Shown: piece by piece, positions 15,667 to 23,171 of the stretch
Position numbering within the stretch: the first letter of the stretch is position 1
How the letters are laid out: every line of letters starts with the position of its first letter
DNA from: Bordetella parapertussis
GTDB taxonomy: Bacteria > Pseudomonadota > Gammaproteobacteria > Burkholderiales > SG8-41
Length of the DNA stretch: 34,568 nt
Assembly (NCBI GenBank): GCA_945862135.1
Contig: CAMAYE010000011.1
Location: 1-34,568, forward strand
Direction of reading: 5' to 3'
Made by a program: the position numbers and the translations under genes
Notes under the pieces: generated by a model
Database searches by the model: none
Told to the model about the DNA's origin: nothing
The model's input: only the letters and a program-made list of their open reading frames with translations

Positions 15667-17226
15667 ATGTACAAGAAATCCGTTGCGGCCATCGTTGCCG
15701 CCTTCTGCACTTATATCTTGATGTTTTTCAGCGCACTGCCTGTATCGGCGCAGTCACAGCCGCCGATTGAACGGGTCAAGATAACTGACGGCGAGTTGAG
15801 CTGTGCACAATTGCACGCCGAGTCTGCAGAGATGGACAAGGCCATCGCCAGCGCCAAGGCGGCTGAAAGTGACGGCAACACAACAGCGCTGGCCGGAACC
15901 GCGGGCAGCGCAGCAACGGAGGTAGCCGCGCGTACCGGTCTGTTTGGCTCACTGGGCGGCCTCACCGGTCATATCCTCGGTCAAGTTGCCGGGAAAACGG
16001 CCTCGAGTGCCGCACAGCAATCCGGACAAATGACAGTGCAGCAGGCCGCGGAGCGCACGCGTCAGGCGACCGCGCGCAAGGAAACCCTCAACACCATGTT
16101 CTTGAACAAAGGCTGCCGCGCATCTGATCTCGATTACAACCCACCCCCGGGCACGCAAGTCAGTGTTCCCGTTCCTGTGCCGACACAGGCCGCTGCCGCG
16201 CCCGCGAATGCACCCATTACGCCTGCCGGCCCGGTCACTGCGTTGCCCGATATCGACCCCGACAGTCATTTCAAGGGTCAGACTGGCGGCACGTTCGGCA
16301 AAAATGTCGTCGAGGTTCTCCCCGGCAACAAACGCGTAGCCGTTGCCGGCTTCCGCGTCATATTCATTACATCCAATACCGTGTCAGCCCAGGTGCGTGC
16401 CAGTTACATGCCTGGCCGCGACACCAGCGGCGCGAGCTCGAAGCTGACAGTGAAACTGTCCGGTGTGGACATCGCCACCATGCAGGCGCTCACCGACAAG
16501 GCCTATGCGGATTTCCTGGAGCAACTGAGTCTTGCCGGACGTCAACCCGTACCACAACAGGAATTGCAGGAATTTCTTGGCGGCGTCGATGTTTCGCCGA
16601 CATCCGCAAGCAAGCCCTACACCCTGGAATCCAACGGACAGACTGCTGTGGCGTTCGCACCCACCGGGATGCCGCTGTGGTTCCATAACGGCGATGTAGC
16701 GTGGTCGGACAAAGGACCATTCGACCAGAAAAACCTGCGCAGCGTCTCGGACTATTCCCAGAAACTCAACGCCATCGTGGTCACACCGCTGATCGTGGTG
16801 AATTTTGCACGCATGAGCAGCAGTGGCAATACCTCCGGCTTTACCAGCAGAACCGCGGAAACCGGCGCCAAGCTTGAGCTCAGCGTCGGCATGTTTTCCA
16901 GCCGGGTGATCCGCGCTGAAGAAACGCGCTCAGGCATCGTGATGAAAGGCGATGATGCCGCAATCAACATGACCAAGGCTTTCATCAGTGACCGCAATTT
17001 CGGCACATTGCGCGAGGTGGCCGCTTCGGACAACACCGCCACCAAGAGCGTATTCGACAATCTGGGAAAAGCAATGGGTATGGCCAATGCCGGCGGCGCC
17101 GCACGCAGCAAATCAGAAAACGTCGCCGAAACAAGCAACGCGCAATTTTATTCCGCAGCAAATGAAGCGCTGACTAACGCCACAGGAACTTTTGCCAAGT
17201 GGTTCCAGAAATATCCTGCGCGCTAA
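15667..17226 (+). CDS. Secreted protein of unknown function (519 aa)
   Basis: I do not recognise the family. The N-terminus is a Sec signal peptide (MYKKSVAAIVAAFCTYILM ... cleavage near SAQSQ). Residues about 45-150 form a helical region rich in Ala, Gln and Thr, with a Gly-rich segment (GLFGSLGGLTGHILGQVAG) that could insert in a membrane. A proline/alanine linker (about 165-200) leads to a beta-rich C-terminal part (about 215-470) with KRVAVAGFRVIFITSNTVSA. The end is Ser/Ala/Asn-rich with coiled-coil-like stretches. GGGGAG lies 4 bases before the ATG at 15667. It is monocistronic and ends in a strong terminator. Confidence 0.8.
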   Translation: MYKKSVAAIVAAFCTYILMFFSALPVSAQSQPPIERVKITDGELSCAQLHAESAEMDKAIASAKAAESDGNTTALAGTAGSAATEVAARTGLFGSLGGLTGHILGQVAGKTASSAAQQSGQMTVQQAAERTRQATARKETLNTMFLNKGCRASDLDYNPPPGTQVSVPVPVPTQAAAAPANAPITPAGPVTALPDIDPDSHFKGQTGGTFGKNVVEVLPGNKRVAVAGFRVIFITSNTVSAQVRASYMPGRDTSGASSKLTVKLSGVDIATMQALTDKAYADFLEQLSLAGRQPVPQQELQEFLGGVDVSPTSASKPYTLESNGQTAVAFAPTGMPLWFHNGDVAWSDKGPFDQKNLRSVSDYSQKLNAIVVTPLIVVNFARMSSSGNTSGFTSRTAETGAKLELSVGMFSSRVIRAEETRSGIVMKGDDAAINMTKAFISDRNFGTLREVAASDNTATKSVFDNLGKAMGMANAGGAARSKSENVAETSNAQFYSAANEALTNATGTFAKWFQKYPAR

Positions 17227-17256
17227 GTTTTAATCATTTATTTCATCACTACTGAT

Positions 17257-17284
17257 CCCTGCGCTCTTGCGCGGGGATTTTTTT
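17257..17284 (+). terminator. Rho-independent terminator of the unknown secreted protein gene
   Basis: An 8-bp stem (CCCTGCGC / GCGCGGGG, one G-T wobble) with loop TCTT is followed by ATTTTTTT. It lies 31 bp after the stop codon at 17226, a textbook intrinsic terminator. Confidence 0.9.
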
Positions 17285-17362
17285 GAGCGGGACTTGCAAA
17301 AGCCCCGAATCGCCTCCATCTGAAGCATGCCAGTTTCCTGTAACCCCCGGAGATTCCCCTTC

Positions 17363-18436
17363 ATGCCGTCGTTACACAGCCCGATCCAGTTCGGCGCCAT
17401 CAGCGCGCCCAATCGTATTTTCATGGCGCCGCTGACGCGCTGCCGCGCCGATGCGGACCACGTACCCACCGACATCATGGTCGAGCATTACGCCCAGCGC
17501 GCCAGCGGCGGACTGCTGATCGCCGAGGCGACGATGGCAATGGAAGGCAACTCGTCGTTCTGGATGGAGCCCGGCATTTATTCGGCGGCACAGGTCTCCG
17601 GCTGGAAAAAAGTCACCGATGCCGTGCATGCCAAAGGCGGCAGGATTTTCCTGCAGATCTGGCACGGCGGCCGCGCCTGCCACCCGCTGCTCAACAACGG
17701 CGCGCAACCGGTGGCGCCGAGCGCAATACCGATCACCGGCGATGAAGTGCATACGCCGGAAGGCAAAAAACCCTATGTCGAGCCGCGCGCGCTGCGCGAC
17801 GATGAACTGCCGGGCATTGTCGCCGGATTCAAAAGAGCCGCGGAGAACGCGAAAGCCGCAGGATTCGACGGCGTTGAAGTGCATGGCGCGAACGGCTATC
17901 TGCTCGATGAATTCCTGCGCGACGGCGCCAACAAACGCAGCGGTCCCTATGGCGGTTCGATCGAGAACCGCGCGCGCCTGCTTTGTGAAGTCGTTGAAGC
18001 GGTATGCAGCGTATGGGGCAGCGACCGCGTCGGCGTGCGCCTGTCGCCGCTGAACAGCTACAACAGCATGATCGACAGTGATCCGGTCAAGCTGATTTCA
18101 ACCGTTGGCGCGATGCTCAACCGTTTCAACCTCGCCTATCTGCATTTGATGCGCGGTGATTTTTTCCAGCAGCAGAAAGGCGATGTGCTGACACCGGCAC
18201 GTGCAAACTTCAAAGGCACGCTGATCGCAAACATGGGATACAGCGCAGACGAAGCGGAACAGGCGATTGCCGACGGCAAAGTCGATGCGGTGGCCTTCGG
18301 TACGCCCTTCCTCGCCAATCCCGATTTACCGGCGCGTTTCAAGGCCAAAGCCGCGCTGAATGCGCCGGATGCGGCCACGTTCTACACACCGGGCCCCAAG
18401 GGCTATACGGATTACCCGGCGCTGGCAGCAGCCTAA
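17363..18436 (+). CDS. Old Yellow Enzyme-family alkene reductase (NemA-like)
   Basis: A 357-residue FMN-dependent TIM-barrel oxidoreductase. It begins with LHSPIQFGAISAPNRIFMAPLTRCRA. Family motifs visible are LQIWHGGRACHP, the substrate-binding His/Asn/Tyr set in EVHGANGYLLDEFLRDG, and the phosphate/FMN loop YGGSIENRARL. The C-terminal AFGTPFLANPDLPAR also fits. It reduces activated C=C bonds (enones, maleimides, nitro-esters) with NADPH. The ATG at 17363 matches the family start; an upstream in-frame ATG at 17327 adds 12 unrelated residues. GGAG is 11 bases before the chosen start, rather far. It is monocistronic. Confidence 0.93.
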   Translation: MPSLHSPIQFGAISAPNRIFMAPLTRCRADADHVPTDIMVEHYAQRASGGLLIAEATMAMEGNSSFWMEPGIYSAAQVSGWKKVTDAVHAKGGRIFLQIWHGGRACHPLLNNGAQPVAPSAIPITGDEVHTPEGKKPYVEPRALRDDELPGIVAGFKRAAENAKAAGFDGVEVHGANGYLLDEFLRDGANKRSGPYGGSIENRARLLCEVVEAVCSVWGSDRVGVRLSPLNSYNSMIDSDPVKLISTVGAMLNRFNLAYLHLMRGDFFQQQKGDVLTPARANFKGTLIANMGYSADEAEQAIADGKVDAVAFGTPFLANPDLPARFKAKAALNAPDAATFYTPGPKGYTDYPALAAA

Positions 18437-18451
18437 ACTCGGGTGATTTAT

Positions 18452-18477
18452 AAGTTATTGATTTAAATAACTTTTTT
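18452..18477 (+). terminator. Terminator of the alkene reductase gene, overlapping the yqjK-like stop
   Basis: A perfect 8-bp stem (AAGTTATT / AATAACTT) with loop GATTTA is followed by a T run (18472-18477). The convergent YqjK-like gene ends at 18463, so its stop codon lies in the loop and its last codons form one arm. Confidence 0.75.
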
Positions 18478-18786
18478 AAGGCCGCGCCGCAATGGCCCGG
18501 CGCTCAGCGGTTGCGTGCGCAATTCGCGCACCAACTGCCAGGCCACCCAGCCATATTGCAGGACTCTGACTGCACGGCGCGGTCGCCATACGGCCAGCAA
18601 CAGTGCAGCACCTGCGAGCAGCAGCGGATGGCGTCCCACCGTGCGCACAACGGATATGCCCTTGTCCGCAACAGCCAGGCGTTCACGCCACGGTTGCATC
18701 TGATGCGCCAATTCGACGCGTTGCACTGCTGCCTTTGCGACCAGGCGCTGGCGTTTTGCGGCCAGTTCTTCGGCGCGATACCTCAT
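18463..18786 (-). CDS. YqjK-like protein
   Basis: This 107-residue protein has a basic, charged N-terminal helix (RYRAEELAAKRQRLVAKAA) and a short hydrophobic region at about 50-67 (GRHPLLLAGAALLLAVW), then a basic tail ending LRRGLKKVI. This matches the loosely conserved YqjK family by pattern and by position: third gene after a DUF883 (YqjD) and a YqjE-like gene. Its ATG overlaps the YqjE stop by 4 bases (ATGA), indicating translational coupling. The function is unknown; the YqjD operon is associated with the inner membrane in stationary phase. Confidence 0.75.
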   Translation of the reverse strand: MRYRAEELAAKRQRLVAKAAVQRVELAHQMQPWRERLAVADKGISVVRTVGRHPLLLAGAALLLAVWRPRRAVRVLQYGWVAWQLVRELRTQPLSAGPLRRGLKKVI

Positions 18787-19175
18787 GATCGGGAATTCAA
18801 TTCCTGGCGATCCTTGGCCAACTCGCTGATGCTCGCGTCAAACGGACGCGGTTGACTGCGCAGCTTGTTCATCACAATCCAGCCAAGGATGGCGCCGGAC
18901 ATCACGAAAAACACGATCATGCCGCCCAGCGCAAACAGGCGGTTCGACTCCCACAGCGCGACGACTACAAGGATCGCCAGCAGCACGACACCCACACCGA
19001 TGCAGAACAGCGCCGCCAGCGCAAGCACCACCAGCGTCACGATTCGCTCACGCTCCTCGGCAATGTCCGTCGACAGCAACTCAAGCCGCGTCTGGACCAT
19101 GCCGAGCAGGTTGGCCGACAACGCTTTCAGTGAGACGAACAAACCGTCCCCGGCAACCCCGTCTTTTTCAGCCAT
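18783..19175 (-). CDS. YqjE-like phage-holin-family membrane protein
   Basis: A 130-residue protein. Its N-terminal amphipathic helix (LKALSANLLGMVQTRLELLS) precedes an acidic stretch (TDIAEERERI) and two long transmembrane helices (about 45-73 and 80-103), then a basic cytoplasmic tail. This is the holin-X/YqjE pattern; despite the family name there is no evidence of phage origin. It starts 6 bp after the YqjD-like gene without its own ribosome-binding site and overlaps yqjK, so the three genes form one operon. Confidence 0.85.
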   Translation of the reverse strand: MAEKDGVAGDGLFVSLKALSANLLGMVQTRLELLSTDIAEERERIVTLVVLALAALFCIGVGVVLLAILVVVALWESNRLFALGGMIVFFVMSGAILGWIVMNKLRSQPRPFDASISELAKDRQELNSRS

Positions 19176-19181
19176 CAGCGA

Positions 19182-19502
19182 TTAACGCCGGCCGATCAGC
19201 AGACCGATCACCAGACCCACGCCTGCGGCGACGCCGACAGCGTGCCACGGATGCTCGTGTACGTATTCGTCTGTGGCTGCAGCAGCCGCTTTCGCCTTCT
19301 CCAGCGCCAGTTGCTCCACTTCAGTCAGTTTCACTTTCGCAACTGCCAGAGATTCACCGACTTTGGCGCGCATCGCGGCAACCGCTTCACCGCTCTGTCC
19401 GGCGGTCGCTTTCAGCAGGGATTCGGCATCGGCCACGAGGATTTTGAAATCCCGAACCAGCTGTTCCTTCGAGGTGTCGATAGCAGAAGGGGTGTTGCTC
19501 AT
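19182..19502 (-). CDS. DUF883 family protein (YqjD/ElaB-like)
   Basis: This 106-residue protein has a long helical N-terminal part (KEQLVRDFKILVADAESLLK, with Ala-rich heptads to about residue 78) and a C-terminal signature VHEHPWHAVGVAAGVGLVIGLLIGRR, the DUF883 transmembrane anchor with its GRR end. E. coli YqjD and ElaB are inner-membrane, ribosome-binding proteins induced in stationary phase that slow translation. AAGGAAATGAATC precedes the ATG. First gene of the YqjD-YqjE-YqjK operon. Confidence 0.92.
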   Translation of the reverse strand: MSNTPSAIDTSKEQLVRDFKILVADAESLLKATAGQSGEAVAAMRAKVGESLAVAKVKLTEVEQLALEKAKAAAAATDEYVHEHPWHAVGVAAGVGLVIGLLIGRR

Positions 19503-19629
19503 GATTCATTTCCTTTCAGTGTTGATGAAAATTACGACTTGAAACTCCGGCTCGAAACAACTTCAGACGGGCCGCATTGCCGCCGGTCTTTGATAAAGCA
19601 TGATACCAAGTGTGCCGCGACAGCTTGAC

Positions 19630-20361
19630 CTAAATCAACGGGATTTTTGACTGTCGCAACTGCGCCAGCCGGGTGAGTCCGAAATGCGTAAAAGCCAGTC
19701 CCGCAAGCACCGGCACCGCCAGATTGAACAACGGCACATAGAGCAGCAGGGACAGCAGGATGCCGAGCACAAACAGTTCGCGGCGCGACGTGCGCACAAA
19801 ATCCGCGAATTCCTCGCGACTGGCATGATCCGCCAGCGCGTCGTAGCGGAACAGGCGCTGGTTGAGCCAGGCTGAATTCAGCATCGGCGCCAGCACCGCA
19901 CCAAAACCGGTCAGCCACAGCGGCAGCGTCACCACCCACAACGCGGCAAAAATCACGATGGCCACCGCGGCGTTGGACATGCTGCCCGCAACCGATCCGC
20001 CAAAGGCATGCCCGAGTTCGGGGTGATAACGCTCCGCGACAAAACGCACGATCACCGGCATCGCGACGATTTCGGTGATCACCAGCGCGGTCACCAGCAT
20101 CGCCGGCAGCACGGCAATCAGAACAGCCAATACCGCCGTATAGTCGATGATCCAGACTGCGCTCCAGTTTTCCAGCCATCCGGCCACCATCGTGGTACGC
20201 AGCATGCCCGCGACAAGTCCGGTCCACGCCTCCCAGAAAACCCAGGTCAGGATCGCCCACAGCACAAAACTGCCCAATACCGGCAGCAGCAACACCGCAA
20301 GAATGCGAGGCTCGAGCAGATTGCCGCCCGCGCGCATCAGGGACTGAATGACGGCACTCAT
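19630..20361 (-). CDS. EI24 domain-containing membrane protein (CysZ-like fold)
   Basis: A 243-residue integral membrane protein with five or six hydrophobic segments. The opening MSAVIQSLMRAGGNLLEPRILAVLLLPV and the central loop segments (VRFVAERYHPELGHAFGGSV and LNQRLFRYDALADHASREEF) match the EI24/CysZ family in betaproteobacteria. CysZ is a sulfate uptake protein, but the branch seen here is more divergent and no sulfate genes are nearby, so a sulfate role is not claimed. It is divergent from pgi, with 118 bp between them. Confidence 0.82.
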   Translation of the reverse strand: MSAVIQSLMRAGGNLLEPRILAVLLLPVLGSFVLWAILTWVFWEAWTGLVAGMLRTTMVAGWLENWSAVWIIDYTAVLAVLIAVLPAMLVTALVITEIVAMPVIVRFVAERYHPELGHAFGGSVAGSMSNAAVAIVIFAALWVVTLPLWLTGFGAVLAPMLNSAWLNQRLFRYDALADHASREEFADFVRTSRRELFVLGILLSLLLYVPLFNLAVPVLAGLAFTHFGLTRLAQLRQSKIPLI

Positions 20362-20479
20362 GAGATCCGCTTTATCACCGGGAAATCTGAAACTCCAGAC
20401 ATGTATTATTGTTACCGTTGGCTATGACAATATTGTAAACGCGGTGGTTCACTGCGCCGTCGCGTTAGAATCGCTGTAA
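20362..20479. promoter_or_regulatory. Divergent promoter region between EI24 gene and pgi
   Basis: This 118-bp AT-richer stretch contains a perfect 10-base palindrome ACAATATTGT at 20427-20436. It could be part of a promoter or a small operator. No ribosome-binding site is evident before the pgi ATG. Confidence 0.35.
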
Positions 20480-22096
20480 ATGACCTCACCCGCCTCATTG
20501 ATACGCTCACCGGCCTGGAAATCCTTGCTGGCCCATCGCGGCCACTGGAACAACCGCCGGCTGCGCGACCTGTTCGCCGCCGATCCCGGCCGCTTCAGCA
20601 CGTTTTCGCTCGAAGCCGCGGGACTGTTCCTTGATTACTCCAAAAACCTGATTACCGCGGAAACGCGTGACTTGCTGGTCGAACTGGCCCACGAGCGCGA
20701 TGTCCCGGCGCGCATCACGGCGCTGCTCGCAGGTGAGCGCGTCAACATCACCGAAAAACGCGCGGCCTGGCATAGCGCACTGCGCGCCGGCACTGCGGCG
20801 CCGGCCGAGGTTCGCCGTACTCTCGCAGACATGCGGATATTCGCCGACGCACTGCGCGCAGCTCACGTACACGGCGTCAGCGGCGCCGCCATCACCGACG
20901 TGGTCAGCCTCGGCATCGGCGGCTCGGCCCTGGGGCCGGCACTGGTGGTCGACGCCTGCGCACCGGAAGCCACGACGCCGCGTGTGCATTTCATCACAGC
21001 CCCGGGCGAATCGCTGTTGCGCCTGCTCGCCACGCTGAATCCTGCCTCCACACTGTTTGTGCTGCAGTCGAAAAGTTTCACCACGATGGAAACCACCCGC
21101 AACGCGCAGGATGCGCGGTCGTGGCTGCAGGCAGGGCTGCACACCGCCGATGTCGGCGCGCACTTTGCCGCCGTCACCGCCAACGTCGGGGCCGCCACTG
21201 CATTCGGCATCGCCAAGGCGCGCCTGTTCCCGATGTGGGACTGGGTCGGCGGACGTTATTCGGTATGGTCTGCGGTCGGCTTGCCCGCGATGATTGCAAT
21301 GGGCCCGGATGCCTTCGACGAACTGCTCGCCGGCGCCGCGACCATGGATAAACACTTTGCCGATGCGCCCCCGGAACGCAATATGCCGATACTGCTTGCA
21401 CTCATCGGCCTGTGGCACAGCAACTTTTTCGGCGCCGGATCGCGCGCCGTCATTTCCTACGAACCCGGCCTCGCACTGCTGCCGACCTACCTGCAGCAGC
21501 TGGAAATGGAAAGCCTCGGCAAAAGCGTTACGCAGCGCGGCAAGGCGCTGCGCACCGGCAGCAGCACGGTGGTGTGGGGCGGGCTCGGCATGGATGCGCA
21601 GCATGCCTATATGCAAGCGCTGCATCAGGGCACGCAAGCGGTGCCCGTCGATTACATCGCCAGTTGCACACCACGCGTGGGTGACGCCGACACGCACGCG
21701 GTGATGCTTGCCAACTGTTTCGCGCAATCCGCCCTGCTGATGCGCGGCATGTCGCCCGAAGAACTGCAACAGCAACTGATCGCCAAAGGCAGCGGCGTTC
21801 GCGAAGCGGCGCGGCTCGCAATACACCAGGCCCTGCCCGGCAACCGCCCCAGCAACACACTGCTGATGGACATGCTGACGCCCCGCCGCCTCGGCGCACT
21901 GCTCGCGTTGTATGAACACCGCACCTTTGTGCAGTCCGCGGTTCTCGACATCAATGCCTTCGACCAGTACGGCGTCGAACACGGCAAAAAACTCGCGGGC
22001 AGCCTGCTGCCGGAATTTTCATCGACCACGACCGCAACGGCGCATGATGCATCGACGAACGGACTGGTCAATTACGCAAAGACGAAAAAAACCTGA
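20480..22096 (+). CDS. pgi: Glucose-6-phosphate isomerase
   Basis: A 538-residue enzyme converting glucose 6-phosphate to fructose 6-phosphate in the cytosol. Family signatures: VNITEKRAAWHSALR (about 88-102), SLGIGGSALGP (143-153), the PGI motif GGRYSVWSAVGLPA, the catalytic Glu region QQLEMESLGKS, the His region LHQGTQAVPVDYIA, and the C-terminal Lys motif FDQYGVEHGKKLA. The length is typical. It has no signal peptide. The stop codon lies inside the first copy of a 16-bp tandem repeat, so the 3' end borders a repeat cassette. Confidence 0.97.
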   Translation: MTSPASLIRSPAWKSLLAHRGHWNNRRLRDLFAADPGRFSTFSLEAAGLFLDYSKNLITAETRDLLVELAHERDVPARITALLAGERVNITEKRAAWHSALRAGTAAPAEVRRTLADMRIFADALRAAHVHGVSGAAITDVVSLGIGGSALGPALVVDACAPEATTPRVHFITAPGESLLRLLATLNPASTLFVLQSKSFTTMETTRNAQDARSWLQAGLHTADVGAHFAAVTANVGAATAFGIAKARLFPMWDWVGGRYSVWSAVGLPAMIAMGPDAFDELLAGAATMDKHFADAPPERNMPILLALIGLWHSNFFGAGSRAVISYEPGLALLPTYLQQLEMESLGKSVTQRGKALRTGSSTVVWGGLGMDAQHAYMQALHQGTQAVPVDYIASCTPRVGDADTHAVMLANCFAQSALLMRGMSPEELQQQLIAKGSGVREAARLAIHQALPGNRPSNTLLMDMLTPRRLGALLALYEHRTFVQSAVLDINAFDQYGVEHGKKLAGSLLPEFSSTTTATAHDASTNGLVNYAKTKKT

Positions 22097-22124
22097 ACCC
22101 CTTAAACCCTGAACCCCTTAAACC
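22093..22124 (+). repeat. 16-bp tandem direct repeat (two copies)
   Basis: The unit CTGAACCCCTTAAACC occurs twice in immediate succession (22093-22108 and 22109-22124), followed by a partial CCTT. The first copy contains the pgi stop codon (TGA at 22094-22096). Confidence 0.95.
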
Positions 22125-22128
22125 CTTG

Positions 22129-22238
22129 GCCACAGAGGGCACAGAGAGCACAGAGAAAAGCCAAGGCGGGCGTTTCTGGTTTTGAACCCTCTGTGTACCT
22201 CTCAAGGGGGTATCGAGATCCTCTGTGCCCTCTGTGGC
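22129..22238. repeat. Imperfect palindromic repeat element with an 18-bp perfect inverted repeat
   Basis: The left arm GCCACAGAGGGCACAGAG (22129-22146) is the exact reverse complement of the right arm (22221-22238). The left side is itself a 9-base tandem (CACAGAGGG, CACAGAGAG, CACAGAGAA), and an extra inverted copy, CCCTCTGTG, lies at 22188-22196. This resembles dispersed CACAGAG-type intergenic repeats found in many proteobacteria. It may end pgi transcription, fold in mRNA, or be a non-autonomous mobile repeat; which of these is undecided. Confidence 0.85.
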
Positions 22239-22268
22239 TAAACGCTTTTGAATTTAAAGGAGTACTCC

Positions 22269-22475
22269 ATGAACGACGAAGCCCTGAACATGAGCATCCG
22301 CAAGTTCCTCAAAACCGTCGGCGTCAATTCGCAGCTGACCATCGAAAAGGCTGTGCGCAAGGCAATCGAGGACGGAAAACTCAAAGGCAGTGAATCACTG
22401 CCGGTGGCCATGACACTGAAGGTCGGTGGACTCGACGTCAGCGTGACTTTCGACGGCGAACTGAAGCTGAACTAA
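22269..22475 (+). CDS. DUF6494 family small protein
   Basis: A 68-residue protein beginning MNDEALNMSIRKFLKTVGVN. The conserved parts are SIRKFLKTVGVNSQ, the helix IEKAVRKAIEDGKLKG and the beta hairpin LPVAMTLKVGGLDVSVTFDGE, which match the small DUF6494 family. Its role is unknown. AAAGGAG lies 8 bases before the ATG at 22269; an in-frame TTG at 22248 is not supported. It lies behind the repeat element and probably has its own promoter there. Confidence 0.87.
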   Translation: MNDEALNMSIRKFLKTVGVNSQLTIEKAVRKAIEDGKLKGSESLPVAMTLKVGGLDVSVTFDGELKLN

Positions 22476-22536
22476 GGTGGGACCGTATGAGGCGGGAGAC
22501 CGGTAACCGGTGCGACCCCGCTTCACATCCTGATAC

Positions 22537-23082
22537 TCAGATCTTCATGATCTGCGCGCGGTAGTAGCGCAGCTCTTCGATCGACTCGTGGATGTCGGCC
22601 AGCGCCTCGTGCTTGCCGTGTTTGACCATACCGCCCAGCACATCCGGCTTCCAGCGCCGCGCCAGTTCCTTCAGCGTACTGACGTCGATCAGCCGGTAAT
22701 GGAAATAGGCGTCCAGCTTCGGCATGTACTTCACCAGGAAGCGCCGGTCCTGATGCACCGAATTGCCGCAGATCGGAGACACCCCGGACGGCACGTACTG
22801 GGCGAGAAACTCGACCATGCGGTTTTCGACATCGGCATCGGTCAGCGCTGAAGCCTTGACCCGGTCGATCAGCCCGGATTTCTTGTGCGTCGATTTATTC
22901 CAGTTATCCATCGCGTCCAGCACGGAATCGGGCTGATGCACCACCAGCGTCGGCGCTTCGGCCACAGTATTGAGCTGGGCATCGGTGATGACGATAGCCA
23001 CCTCGAGCACTCGGTCGGTTTCGGGGTTCAGGCCGCTCATCTCCATGTCAATCCAGATGAGGGCGTTGGGATCCTGTGCCAT
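22537..23082 (-). CDS. orn: Oligoribonuclease
   Basis: A 181-residue DEDDh 3'-5' exoribonuclease that degrades short oligoribonucleotides (in practice mainly dinucleotides such as pGpG), essential in many proteobacteria. The metal-binding acidic motifs are visible: [13 protein letters not shown] (Asp, Glu), then [17 protein letters not shown] (Asp), and [15 protein letters not shown] (catalytic His and final Asp). The length matches E. coli Orn. It is divergent from the M48 peptidase gene with 89 bp between the starts, an arrangement I remember as common in betaproteobacteria. Confidence 0.97.
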   Translation of the reverse strand: MAQDPNALIWIDMEMSGLNPETDRVLEVAIVITDAQLNTVAEAPTLVVHQPDSVLDAMDNWNKSTHKKSGLIDRVKASALTDADVENRMVEFLAQYVPSGVSPICGNSVHQDRRFLVKYMPKLDAYFHYRLIDVSTLKELARRWKPDVLGGMVKHGKHEALADIHESIEELRYYRAQIMKI

Positions 23083-23171
23083 AATGATTTGGACGCTTTG
23101 AAAGCGCCTGCTTTCGGGAATTTATAGACGCGCATTGTGTCATAAGCCCGGACTCCCCAATACACGAAAAT

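Noticed and set aside
18783-19175. Prophage remnant (holin-like protein)
   Set aside because: The holin-family name comes from a weak fold relation; the gene is the middle member of the chromosomal YqjD-YqjE-YqjK operon and no other phage gene is near.
20507-21982. Long open frame of 491 codons on the minus strand
   Set aside because: It is antisense to pgi, whose motifs are unambiguous; the translated sequence is rich in Arg, His, Gly and Cys without any recognisable domain.
22093-22238. CRISPR array
   Set aside because: The repeats are adjacent or inverted with no unique spacers between equal direct repeats and no cas genes are present.
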